From: Clostridiales bacterium
GTDB lineage: Bacteria; Bacillota; Clostridia; Christensenellales; CAG-138
Length of the DNA: 64,000 bases
Reading direction: 5' to 3'
NCBI GenBank assembly: GCA_004558825.1
Contig: SFDB01000008.1
Location: 18,782-82,781, forward strand
The notes under the pieces were generated by a model. The model did not search any database. It had not been told where the DNA came from and worked only from the letters and a program-made list of their open reading frames with translations. The translations under genes were made by a program, and so were the position numbers. How positions within the stretch are numbered: position 1 is the stretch's first letter; each line of letters begins with the position of its first letter. This document shows positions 50,351 to 58,224 of this stretch, in pieces.

Positions 50351-51577
50351 CTATTTCGCCTTTCTTAATATGTCGCCCGTCTTTACGGCGCAGTCGCAGC
50401 CGATATAAAGGCGTTCCTTGGGGTGCGGCGCGGAATCGACCAACTCGCCCGCCTCGTTTCGAATATAGCCTACGCGAAACTCGCGCCCAACGTCTCCCGG
50501 CGAAAGCACATTGAGCGTATCACCGACGAAAAAGCGGTTTCGCTGCTCAATATAGGCCTCCTTTGCTTCAGCATCATACTCAAGCACTGTGGCGCTTATT
50601 TCGGCATCCTGCAAATATGCGGAAAAATGCGTTTCCTGGCCGTTCTCCTTTGATTCTCCGAAAAAGAACCCCGTCGTGTACGGCCTATGGCTCGCATACG
50701 ACACCTCGCGCAGTATTCTCTGCGGAAGGACAAATTCCTTTCCCGCCGCGCGCGCCTCGTACAATGCATCGAGCGCCATTCTATAAGCGTTTACGACCGT
50801 CGCAACATATGCGATGGATTTCATTCTCCCCTCAATTTTCAAGCTGCTTACGCCCGCATCGACGAGTTGAGGCAAATGCTCAATAAGGCACATATCGCGC
50901 GAATTTAATATGTACGTCCCTATATCATCTTGTTCAATCGTAAAATGCTCGCCGTTTGTACCGGTTTCACGCATTTCATATGTCCATCTGCACGGCTGCG
51001 CGCATTCGCCCTTGTTCGAATCGCGCCCCGCAATATAGTTGCTCAAAAGGCACCTTCCCGAATATGATACGCACATTGCGCCGTGTACGAACACCTCGAG
51101 TTCAAGCGACTTCGGCAGCCTTTTACGCATTTCGCGTATTTCGTTGAGAGTAAGCTCGCGCGCAAGTATTATGCGCTTTATGCCTTGTCGGTGCCAAAAC
51201 AGCGACGCCGCCGAGTTCAGGGTATTCGCCTGTGTGCTGAGATGAAGCTCCATGTTGGGCGTCACCTCGCGCGCTACGCTCAGCACGCCGGCGTCATTCA
51301 AAATTATCGCATCGGCTCCCGCCGCCTCTATTGACCTGAGAAGCGGCGGCAGCCTGTCAATGTCATTATCCCGCGCGAAAGCGTTGCATGCAACATACAC
51401 GCGCTTCCCAAGACGCCGTGCAAGCGTACAGGCCTCTTCAAGCTCCTGCAGTGTGAAATTATCGGCGAAGTTTCTCAAGCTCATGCTCGTCGCGCCAAGA
51501 TAACATGCATCCGCGCCGTATCGAAATGCCGTTTTGAGTCTCTCAAGATTGCCCGCCGGCGCCAAAAGCTCAGTCAT
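50351..51577 (-). CDS. Peptidase U32 family protein (tRNA hydroxylation TrhP type)
   Basis: A 408-residue U32 protein: LLAPAGNLERLKTAFRYGAD at the start, LHLSTQANTLNSAASLFW, FVHGAMCVSYSGRCLLSNY and the Cys cluster GECAQPCRW, which with the preceding Cys probably holds an iron-sulfur or metal centre, then SSLKIEGRMKS and a C-terminal beta-barrel. Related YegQ/YrrO (TrhP) proteins hydroxylate U34 of tRNAs using prephenate; this is the best guess, while collagenase activity is old annotation. GGAGG lies 5 nt before ATG 51577; usually a pair (YrrN/YrrO) occurs, only one here. Confidence 0.88.
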   Translation of the reverse strand: MTELLAPAGNLERLKTAFRYGADACYLGATSMSLRNFADNFTLQELEEACTLARRLGKRVYVACNAFARDNDIDRLPPLLRSIEAAGADAIILNDAGVLSVAREVTPNMELHLSTQANTLNSAASLFWHRQGIKRIILARELTLNEIREMRKRLPKSLELEVFVHGAMCVSYSGRCLLSNYIAGRDSNKGECAQPCRWTYEMRETGTNGEHFTIEQDDIGTYILNSRDMCLIEHLPQLVDAGVSSLKIEGRMKSIAYVATVVNAYRMALDALYEARAAGKEFVLPQRILREVSYASHRPYTTGFFFGESKENGQETHFSAYLQDAEISATVLEYDAEAKEAYIEQRNRFFVGDTLNVLSPGDVGREFRVGYIRNEAGELVDSAPHPKERLYIGCDCAVKTGDILRKAK

Positions 51578-51676
51578 TTTTCCTCCGTATCCTTGCGTTT
51601 TGCCGCATATCAATGTTTTCTGCTCTCACCGCCGCCCCGCTCCTGTGCGCAAACCCGATTCCGCACAAAGTTCCGA

Positions 51677-51869
51677 AGCCGTACGCCGCACAAGTCGAGA
51701 CGATGCGGAAAAATCGAAGATGAGTGCTTATCATCGTCCCGTTTCGGGGCGAGCAGAAGCGCTCAGATTCGGTTTTTTCGCAAGCGAGGCGCGGAGTCGT
51801 ACTCAGCCGTACGCCGCACAAGCCGAGACGATGCGGAAAAATCGAAGATGAGTGCTTATCATCGTCCCG
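51677..51869. repeat. 65-bp direct repeat between U32 and yacL genes
   Basis: Two copies, 51677-51741 and 51805-51869, differ at one base (51695 T, 51823 C) and start 128 bp apart. The 63-bp spacer is not repeated. The second copy ends 3 nt before the yacL stop codon. No coding potential; near identity implies a recent duplication or active maintenance. Confidence 0.9.
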
Positions 51870-51871
51870 AG

Positions 51872-52960
51872 CTACTTAAGCTTCGCAAAAATCATCCTTC
51901 CTGCCGATGTTTGGAGTACGCTGGTGACTACTATGGTCAGCTCTTCACCGACGTGGTTTTTTCCGCCGTCTATGACTATCATCGTACCGTCGTTTAAGTA
52001 GGCAACGCCCTGATTGGCTTCTTTGCCTTCCTTTATAACGGTCGTTCGCATCTCTTCGCCCGGTATAACCGTTGTCTTTATTGCGTTTGCGAGGTCGTTT
52101 ACGTTCAGTACCGGAACGCGCTGCACGGAAGCGACTTTGTTCAGGTTATAATCGTTCGTGACGACTACGCCGCCAATCATATGAGCAAGGCGCAGAAGCT
52201 TCGCGTCAACCTCAGCAACATCATCGAAATCTCTGTCATCAATCTTCACAGGGTTTGGGAGTTCCGTCCGCATGGTGTTGAGTATGTCAAGGCCGCGCCT
52301 GCCTCTGTTTCGCTTCGTGCTGTCAGGGCTGTCGGATATGTGCCGCAGCTCTTGCAGCACGAATTCCGGGACAATAAGCGCACCCTCAACAATGCCCGTT
52401 TTACATATGTCGAGTATGCGTCCGTCGATTATTGCCGATGTATCGATTATCTTCGGCCGCGCAGCCGTCTGCTTCGCCGAACCCTTTCCGCCGCGCTTGA
52501 ACCAGTTGGGCACATTTATTTCGCTGCGCCGTTTTATTACGATAGACCACCCGAGGTAACCGAATACAAGATACAGGACTATTTTTATCAGAAGCTTGAG
52601 CCATTTGAAAGACATCTCATTTACGAGCGTGCTTATCAGCAGCGCAAGCACAAGCCCCGTCATAAGTCCTATTACAGCAAAAAAAATATCCGACAGCGGT
52701 ATCTCGGCGAGCTTAGTTTCGGCAGCCTTCACTGCCCCCGCTATCACTGACATAAGCTTTGGCGAAATGAAAAAAGTTATGATTCCGAATAAAATTGCCG
52801 CCGCCGCATATATCAGTATGACCGCCAGCGGCCACGCCGAAAATACCGTCTTCAGTCCCATATTAAAAAGTTTCATCACCTCATCGACAGATGCAACGAT
52901 TGCAACGCCCATAGCCGTTCCAAAAACGGTCATAAACGCTCGTGCGATCCTTTTTGCCAA
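51872..52960 (-). CDS. yacL: PIN/TRAM domain membrane protein YacL
   Basis: A 362-residue protein with four membrane helices in the first 140 residues, a cytoplasmic PIN nuclease-like domain (KIIDTSAIIDGRILDICKTG with catalytic Asp, VLQELRHISDSPD, KRNRGRRGLDIL and VVTNDYNLNKVA) and a C-terminal TRAM domain (NQGVAYLNDGTMIVIDGGK, IVVTSVLQTSAGRMIFAK). Probably an RNA-binding nuclease at the membrane. The start is TTG 52960 after AAGGCGG. It follows carD by 41 nt, as in many Firmicutes; ispD, usual next, is absent. Confidence 0.92.
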   Translation of the reverse strand: MAKRIARAFMTVFGTAMGVAIVASVDEVMKLFNMGLKTVFSAWPLAVILIYAAAAILFGIITFFISPKLMSVIAGAVKAAETKLAEIPLSDIFFAVIGLMTGLVLALLISTLVNEMSFKWLKLLIKIVLYLVFGYLGWSIVIKRRSEINVPNWFKRGGKGSAKQTAARPKIIDTSAIIDGRILDICKTGIVEGALIVPEFVLQELRHISDSPDSTKRNRGRRGLDILNTMRTELPNPVKIDDRDFDDVAEVDAKLLRLAHMIGGVVVTNDYNLNKVASVQRVPVLNVNDLANAIKTTVIPGEEMRTTVIKEGKEANQGVAYLNDGTMIVIDGGKNHVGEELTIVVTSVLQTSAGRMIFAKLK

Positions 52961-53001
52961 TGCACATCACCGCCTTTACTTATTCACACTATTTGTTTTT
53001 G

Positions 53002-53463
53002 CTATAATGCCTGCTCTATTACCTGCGTATCAACGCCGCTCGCTATGGCAATCTCATCTATCAAAGCCTGCTTTGCCGACAAAAACATCTTGCGCTCGCC
53101 CGACGAAAGACCTTTATCGTTGTTGCGCTTACGGAGGCATTTTACAACGTCCGCAACCTCGTATATCGTTCCACGTTTAAGTTTTTCAAGGTTTTCTCTA
53201 TAGCGCTGATTCCAGTTCCCGCTTTCGGGCAGCGGTTCTTCGTCAAGGTATTTGAGCACGTTCGGGCACTCATCGGCTCGGATTATTCTTCTGACACCGA
53301 CAGCCGAAGCAGTCGACACGCGCACCATGACCGTCATGTTGTTTGAAAGAAATCTGACCGTATAATAGTCATCGCTTTCGCCCAAAACGGTACGCTCGTC
53401 GATACTCTGTATCACACCCACACCGTGCATGGGATAGCAAATTAACTCCCCTATTTCAAACAC
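53002..53463 (-). CDS. CarD-family transcriptional regulator
   Basis: A 153-residue protein. The N-terminal RNA-polymerase-interacting Tudor-like domain is clear (FEIGELICYPMHGVGVIQSI, DYYTVRFLSNNMTVMVRVST), followed by the helical DNA-facing domain with NWNQRYRENLEKL and VADVVKCLRKRNNDKGLSSGERKMF. CarD/CdnL proteins stabilise open complexes at housekeeping promoters. The start is GTG 53463, placed by AGGAGGT 5 nt upstream. Cotranscribed with yacL. Confidence 0.93.
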   Translation of the reverse strand: MFEIGELICYPMHGVGVIQSIDERTVLGESDDYYTVRFLSNNMTVMVRVSTASAVGVRRIIRADECPNVLKYLDEEPLPESGNWNQRYRENLEKLKRGTIYEVADVVKCLRKRNNDKGLSSGERKMFLSAKQALIDEIAIASGVDTQVIEQAL

Positions 53464-53622
53464 CTTGTACCTCCTAAGCAACCTGTGTTCTCTTATAAAC
53501 TATATCAAATTTTCGTGCGCAAATCAAGCATTTTAGGGAATTTTTATATCATATACAGGCTCTTTATCGAAAAAATCGGGCATCATTCACCCGATTTTTC
53601 GTATATTCAATCATGAATTGCG

Positions 53623-54615
53623 CTATCCTTCTGTTTTACAGGCGTTAATTATCGTATCTATCGCGCCGAAAAGATCCTCACATGTCACCGCCGCAGTGTT
53701 CACCGCCTTATTGACATATGATGTTCTTACGCTTGTTTTATCGGCAAGCACCGCTCCCTGCACGGGGTTTATCAGGAAATAGTAGCTCTGCCTTTCGCTC
53801 GTGCCATTAACGAGGAAGAAAACATAGCGCTTGCTCACCTGTATCTGCTGGACGTCATCGCCGTTCAACGTCATCGGCGTATGCGTCGATGCATCGTACA
53901 ATGAGCCGAATCCCGACGGCGCAAAAACAACATCGAGCCTGTCTCCGTCCGAAAGCTTGCCCTTAAACACGCGCTCCACACGCGCACTTACGACGCTTGC
54001 CTCTATAATGCTCTGCACTGTCATTCCGCGCGCGGTATACTTGAACGTACGCTCCTCCGTGCGCGGCGAACAAGATACCGTCGCCGCGACTATGACGTCC
54101 GCGGCCTCCACAAGCTCCCGCAGCGTCGAATAGAAATAGCTCTCGCCCGGTGCATATATCGTGCGCTCGAGCTCCGCTATGTCCGACTTTATGTCATCGA
54201 CAGGTATCACCGTCCCATCGTTCCAGATGACGCAATCGTCCATAACGCGCATGGGTTGCTTATTTAGAAGACGGAAATTACCTTCGTCGTCCTTGCACAG
54301 ATACATCATGTATCCGCCGTTCTCTTTCAGGCTGAGATTCCCGCAGTGAATTATCGCACCAACGTTCGTGCTGCCCGCAAGCACGCGCGTGACTATAACA
54401 TCGGTGCAGCGATGGCCCAGCTCCGCATCATAATGTGTTTTCAGGAAGTTCACAAGCACTATCGCCGACGAATTTCTGTAAAACTCGCGCGACTCGGTCA
54501 AAACCTCCTCGGCATCGCTTATGCTCACCGGAATACTGGTCTTTGAAGGTTCTATGCACGACGGAAAAAAGCAAAGTATCAGCGCCATACATATCGCCAA
54601 TGCTGTTTTTTTCAT
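53623..54615 (-). CDS. Lipoprotein of unknown function
   Basis: A 330-residue lipoprotein, signal and lipobox MKKTALAICMALILCFFPSC. The mature part appears to hold two similar beta-rich halves: ADVIVAATVSCSPRTEERTF and AIVLVNFLKTHYDAEL open alike (ADVIV/AIVLVxF), and both continue to a carrier-like VERVFKGKLSDGD or VTRVLAGSTN unit, then a strand with YVFFLV or YMMYLC. The pattern (v.rvfkG..ge.v.v) is familiar from exported proteins of Firmicutes without known role. GGGAGGTG precedes the ATG. Expressed on its own by spacing. Confidence 0.75.
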   Translation of the reverse strand: MKKTALAICMALILCFFPSCIEPSKTSIPVSISDAEEVLTESREFYRNSSAIVLVNFLKTHYDAELGHRCTDVIVTRVLAGSTNVGAIIHCGNLSLKENGGYMMYLCKDDEGNFRLLNKQPMRVMDDCVIWNDGTVIPVDDIKSDIAELERTIYAPGESYFYSTLRELVEAADVIVAATVSCSPRTEERTFKYTARGMTVQSIIEASVVSARVERVFKGKLSDGDRLDVVFAPSGFGSLYDASTHTPMTLNGDDVQQIQVSKRYVFFLVNGTSERQSYYFLINPVQGAVLADKTSVRTSYVNKAVNTAAVTCEDLFGAIDTIINACKTEG

Positions 54616-54695
54616 GTTTACACCTCCCTCTCAAACCTTTTCAATACTATAATAACGTTCGCAGCGGACAAAAGGTTGCGCTTGCATAAAAAATT

Positions 54696-55295
54696 TTACA
54701 GCTCGCGCCTGCCCTCCATCGCCTTGAGTATTGTCATCTCATCGGCATATTCGATATTTCCGCCTATCGGTATGCCGTGAGCTATGCGCGTCACCCTTAC
54801 GCCGAGAGGCTTGAGCAGTCTTGCGATGTAAGATGACGTCGCCTCTCCCTCTATATTCGGGTTTGTTGCAATTATTATCTCTTTTACGCCGCCTTGACGC
54901 ACGCGGGCAATAAGCTCCTTTATGCGTATGTCATCCGGGCCTATGCCGTCCATAGGCGATATCACGCCGCCGAGCACATGGTATTTGCCGCGAAATTCGC
55001 GCATTTTTTCCATTGCCAGAACATCCTTGGCGTCCTCGACGACGCATATCGTGTCGTCGCTGCGCGTCTTATCAGTACACACGCGGCATGGATCAACGTC
55101 CGTATAGTTGCCGCAAATGCTGCAATGATGAACCTTGTCGCAGGCGTTCGATATCGCCGCCGCAAGCTCCTTCGCGCTCGACTTCGGCATGTCTAATATA
55201 TGGTACGCAAGCCTCAAAGCGCTCTTTGAGCCAATGCCGGGGAGCCTTGCAAGCTGAGAGCAAAGCGTCTCGATAGGCTCTATGCCTCGATTCAT
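54696..55295 (-). CDS. recR: Recombination protein RecR
   Basis: RecR with RecO/RecF loads RecA on gapped DNA. The 199-residue protein has the helix-hairpin-helix (LCSQLARLPGIGSKSALRLAYH), the C4 zinc finger (CSICGNYTDVDPCRVC), the Toprim domain (ICVVEDAKDVLAME, LGGVISPMDGIGPDDIR) and the C-terminal Walker-B-like end TRIAHGIPIGGNIEYADEMT. It follows ybaB by 21 nt, the conserved pair; dnaX, normally before them, is missing and non-coding DNA lies there instead. Confidence 0.97.
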   Translation of the reverse strand: MNRGIEPIETLCSQLARLPGIGSKSALRLAYHILDMPKSSAKELAAAISNACDKVHHCSICGNYTDVDPCRVCTDKTRSDDTICVVEDAKDVLAMEKMREFRGKYHVLGGVISPMDGIGPDDIRIKELIARVRQGGVKEIIIATNPNIEGEATSSYIARLLKPLGVRVTRIAHGIPIGGNIEYADEMTILKAMEGRREL

Positions 55296-55316
55296 CCCAT
55301 TCTCCCCTGACGCGTC

Positions 55317-55649
55317 TTAGAAGCCGAGATTCATGCCGCCCGTGATCTTGCCCATCTCGGCCGTCATCGTTTCGTCAGCTATGCGAAGCGCCTCGTTTAC
55401 CGCGCTGATTATGAGGTCCTGAAGCATCTCTATATCGTCGGGATCTACGCATTCGGGCTTGAGCTCAATCTCCTTGAGCTCCTTGCGCCCGTAAACCGTG
55501 GCAGTAACCGCGCCGCCTCCGGAGGACGCCGTAAACTCACGATTTCCGATCTCCTCCTGTAACCGCGCCATGTCCTCCTGCATACGCTGCGCCTGCTTCA
55601 TAAGCTGCTGGACGTTCCCGCCCATTCCCGGAAAATTTGGTCTTGCCAT
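55317..55649 (-). CDS. Nucleoid-associated protein YbaB/EbfC
   Basis: A 110-residue YbaB/EbfC DNA-binding dimer protein. NVQQLMKQAQRMQEDMARLQ is the long N-terminal helix, followed by FTASSGGGAVTATVYGRKEL and DPDDIEMLQDLIISAVNEAL. It shares a transcript with recR. The minus-strand promoter is good: TTGCTC, 17 nt, TATAAT with an extended TGA (-10 at plus-strand 55690-55695), and a GGAGG site. Confidence 0.94.
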   Translation of the reverse strand: MARPNFPGMGGNVQQLMKQAQRMQEDMARLQEEIGNREFTASSGGGAVTATVYGRKELKEIELKPECVDPDDIEMLQDLIISAVNEALRIADETMTAEMGKITGGMNLGF

Positions 55650-56449
55650 TTATTGCCTCCGCTTTGGTCATAGTTATACATATTGAGATTATATCACAAC
55701 CGCCGCATATGAGCAATCGTTTTATAAAATTGCGGCCTGTCGTGTTTTGGCAGTAAAAAGCGCGACCTGTATGTTGATGTCAAAGATAATGGGTATAGTC
55801 ACATATTATCGGCAGGCAGACGAGTCTTTATAGTATTATTCTGCATCGTATTCTATCTTTGCTTCATCCTAATCCCAATGCTGTATTATCGCAGACAAAG
55901 GCTTATTAAAATATAACAATATATTCCTGTAATATTTTGAGTTTTTATGGAATATATAGGCGTGCGATTCAAGGTCTCCTTTCGTGAACGGCGGAGGCTG
56001 CGCTTGTCATCATATAGAACTGCAGCTTTTCTTACGCGTAGCCTTACCCAAGCCTCCGCCGTCACTCACACATTATAAGCAAGCAATCGATGCCAAGGAG
56101 TTGCCGCATATCCTTTGCCACAAATTAAAAAGCGCGAAGCTCTCTCGTTTGCTCTGCCGCGGGGGAGGCGCGGCTCGCGCTTCCTGCGGAAGCCCGCGCC
56201 CATGCGGGCGCAGCAGCCTGCGGCCGCCGCTCGCCGCGCCCAACAGTTAACGTCAGCCCCAATCAGCGCTAACGCCCGAATACGCTTAAACGAATCTATA
56301 CACATCATATTTCTCTTTTCCTTTATAATAAAGTGCTATCCTCTTACCCGCTTCTCCTCCCATACACATTTTTCTGCTCTGCCGTACGCATATCAATAAT
56401 CATTTTGTCCGGCAGTTTAGACAGCGTATCCAAATAGGCCGTCGAACGG
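55650..56449. other. Non-coding stretch with a long hairpin and a branched palindrome
   Basis: Eight hundred bases without a convincing gene. 55700-55980 is AT-rich and unremarkable. A 12-bp perfect stem (ACGGCGGAGGCT, 55988-55999, with 56051-56062) encloses 51 nt. A second structure spans 56167-56240: an 8-bp outer stem (56167-56174 with 56233-56240), then inner hairpins 56180-56192, 56193-56208 and 56209-56222. It shares its plan with 30312-30398. No tRNA, SRP RNA or dnaX remains were found. Confidence 0.7.
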
Positions 56450-56478
56450 TTGCAACAGAGAGGTAAATGGTATATAAT
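56450..56478 (+). promoter_or_regulatory. Promoter of the candidate non-coding RNA
   Basis: TTGCAA (56450-56455), 17 nt, TATAAT (56473-56478). Predicted transcript start about 56485. Confidence 0.7.
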
Positions 56479-56484
56479 AGACCA

Positions 56485-56724
56485 ATAATGCCGAACGGCG
56501 CGTAAAGCGTGCTTTTTGCAATAAAGTGGAGGGGTTGAACGCGATATGGAGCCTATGAAAGCATGAACCCTACAGACGCGGTTTTTGCGGCTCGCCGAAA
56601 AATTCTTCAGCGGCGGGCTTCAGTGCATAAACCAGAGCGCCGACTCGTGGCGTGCGCTACGCCGATGACAAAAGGTATATGCGCAGGTTTCGCCGCGCAG
56701 TTTGAGATCCATGCGGCTTTTTTC
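56485..56724 (+). ncRNA. Unassigned structured RNA or leader, about 240 nt
   Basis: Bounded by the promoter above and a terminator with GCCGC (56692-56696), GCGGC (56713-56717) and six T. Inner stems: GGGTT/AACCC (56532-56536 with 56566-56570), GCTCGCCG with CGGCGGGC (56590-56597 with 56611-56618) and TGCGC/GCGCA (56680-56684 with 56695-56699). The last overlaps the terminator arm, so the two are mutually exclusive, the logic of an attenuator. A GGAGGGG site precedes a 6-codon frame at 56546-56566. It does not match SRP RNA, RNase P, tmRNA, T-box or the riboswitches I know. It may control the gene at 56752 or act alone. Confidence 0.5.
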
Positions 56725-56751
56725 ATAGATTAGGTACTAACGGCATAGATT

Positions 56752-57378
56752 ATGAAATACAACGTGTCGCCGCACCGCAAACTTAAGACCGATATTGTGC
56801 AGCTTGTGCGGCTCGCCTCGGAGGCGGCCGCAGAGGAACGCGATATATCGCTTAGAAGCAAAAGCCTTGATATCTGCTGCTCGACGGCGCTCAGAACGGG
56901 TTGTGACGCTGAACGTGTTTGCAGGCGTATAAACGAATATTCCAAAAATAACGGTGACTGCATAATCGCATATGCCCGTGCGGAAAACGGCTATGTGAAT
57001 ATGCGGCTTAACGACTCTCATTTCGAAAGCATCGTAAGCTCTTACGTTCAGCCGCTCTCCGCAGGCAGACCGAGCCGGGATGCTGATGATGAAACCGCCG
57101 TCGGCTATGCGCTTATACGGCTTCATTCAGCGATGCGCGGCGGAAACGGAACGCTTTCGCCCACAGAGCAAATGCGCCGTTCGATATGGCTTGCATTCGC
57201 CGCCTGCGATGAAGATCTCACAAACGCCGCCCGCGTAAACGCCGCAAACGAAGCGGCCGAATGTTTTCTGCGCGCGCTGGCAGACGTCGGCCCGTCCGCC
57301 AAAAACACTGCAGGCAGTGCGGCAAAGTGCGGCTATAAGCTTTTATTACACTCTCTTGCGGCCTTGGACAAGAAATAA
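56752..57378 (+). CDS. Stand-alone DALR/anticodon-binding-like protein related to ArgRS
   Basis: A 208-residue protein. Residues 1-90 resemble the N-terminal additional domain of arginyl-tRNA synthetase: an acidic-basic helix pair and the strand IAYARAENGYVNMRLND, where ArgRS has a G-F-I-N-F-like block. Residues 110-208 resemble the DALR anticodon-binding domain, beginning VGYALIRLHSAMR (YAxxRxxS) with an all-helical remainder. The class I catalytic core with HIGH/KMSKS is missing. A role in tRNA-Arg binding or regulation is possible; function unproven. It lies 28 nt after the RNA terminator, with no clear ribosome site, and 18 nt ahead of the hydrolase gene. Confidence 0.65.
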   Translation: MKYNVSPHRKLKTDIVQLVRLASEAAAEERDISLRSKSLDICCSTALRTGCDAERVCRRINEYSKNNGDCIIAYARAENGYVNMRLNDSHFESIVSSYVQPLSAGRPSRDADDETAVGYALIRLHSAMRGGNGTLSPTEQMRRSIWLAFAACDEDLTNAARVNAANEAAECFLRALADVGPSAKNTAGSAAKCGYKLLLHSLAALDKK

Positions 57379-57396
57379 CAAACGGAGGTAAAACAT

Positions 57397-58062
57397 ATGG
57401 AAATTACATGGTACGGACACTCGTGCTTTTTGCTTGAAAGCTCAGACGGGGTAAGAATATTGACCGATCCGTGCGCTCCTGCTACGGGGTACGAGCTGCA
57501 CGACATAGCGGCGGACGCCGTTACATGCAGCCATGCGCACTACGACCACAACTACGTTGAAGCTGTGTCGGGTACGCCCGTTATAATCGCCGATGCAGGC
57601 GAGCACAGCGTCAAGGGCATCCGCATAGTCGGAATACCGTCGTATCATGATGAGGCCTGCGGCCAAAAGCGCGGTGCAAATATGATTTATATATTTGATA
57701 TCGACGATATGCGCGTAATGCACTGCGGCGATATAGGACACACGATAAACGACGAGCTTGCGGCAAAAATCGGACATATCGATGTGCTGCTCGTTCCCAT
57801 CGGGGGCAATTATACCGTCGATTACAGACAGGCGCTCGACATATCGAACGTGCTCAAGCCGCGCGTTGTTATCCCGATGCACTATAAGACGCCCGACTGC
57901 ATGGTTGATATCTGCGACGTCGCTCCGTTCATAGTGACAGCAAAAGACTGCAGAATACACAGACTCAATCAGCCCGAAGCCACGCTCACGCGCGAGAGTC
58001 TCGGCGAAGACAGGGTGCTTGTGCTCGACTACAAAAATTGCAGCCGAACAAACAGCATATAA
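57397..58062 (+). CDS. Metallo-beta-lactamase-fold hydrolase (UPF0173-like)
   Basis: A 221-residue MBL-fold protein. It opens MEITWYGHSCFLLES, as in UPF0173/YtkL proteins, with the metal motif CSHAHYDHNYVEAV (HxHxDH), then IVGIPSYHDE, VMHCGDIGH (third His/Asp set), LLVPIGGNYTVD and VVIPMHYKTPD. No signal peptide, so cytoplasmic; the substrate is unknown (lactones and phosphonates are candidates for relatives). A GGAGG site precedes the ATG and the DALR-like gene ends 18 nt earlier, so both are cotranscribed. Confidence 0.9.
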   Translation: MEITWYGHSCFLLESSDGVRILTDPCAPATGYELHDIAADAVTCSHAHYDHNYVEAVSGTPVIIADAGEHSVKGIRIVGIPSYHDEACGQKRGANMIYIFDIDDMRVMHCGDIGHTINDELAAKIGHIDVLLVPIGGNYTVDYRQALDISNVLKPRVVIPMHYKTPDCMVDICDVAPFIVTAKDCRIHRLNQPEATLTRESLGEDRVLVLDYKNCSRTNSI

Positions 58063-58132
58063 TATCCGGCCACAATATCTGCTTACACGGCAGAGCGTCC
58101 CGATTTGTTACACACATGTCCGATTCTGACCG

Positions 58133-58160
58133 TTGCACTTGCGCAGGTTCAGTGTATAAT
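58133..58160 (+). promoter_or_regulatory. Promoter of the glycosyltransferase gene
   Basis: TTGCAC (58133-58138), 16 nt, TATAAT (58155-58160), about 65 nt ahead of the ATG. Confidence 0.65.
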
Positions 58161-58224
58161 ACTGTCGAAATACAGTATTGACCGCCTGCGCTCCGCGCGG
58201 GTGGCGGGGGGTGAAAAACCAAAC

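Noticed and set aside
56485..56724. T-box leader for an aminoacylation-related gene
   Set aside because: The T-box antiterminator sequence (GGTGGTACCGCG-like with the TGG bulge) is absent.
55700..56724. SRP RNA gene, expected near dnaX-ybaB-recR
   Set aside because: The invariant GGTCAGG and GGAAGGAAGCAGC-type apical loop could not be found on either strand.
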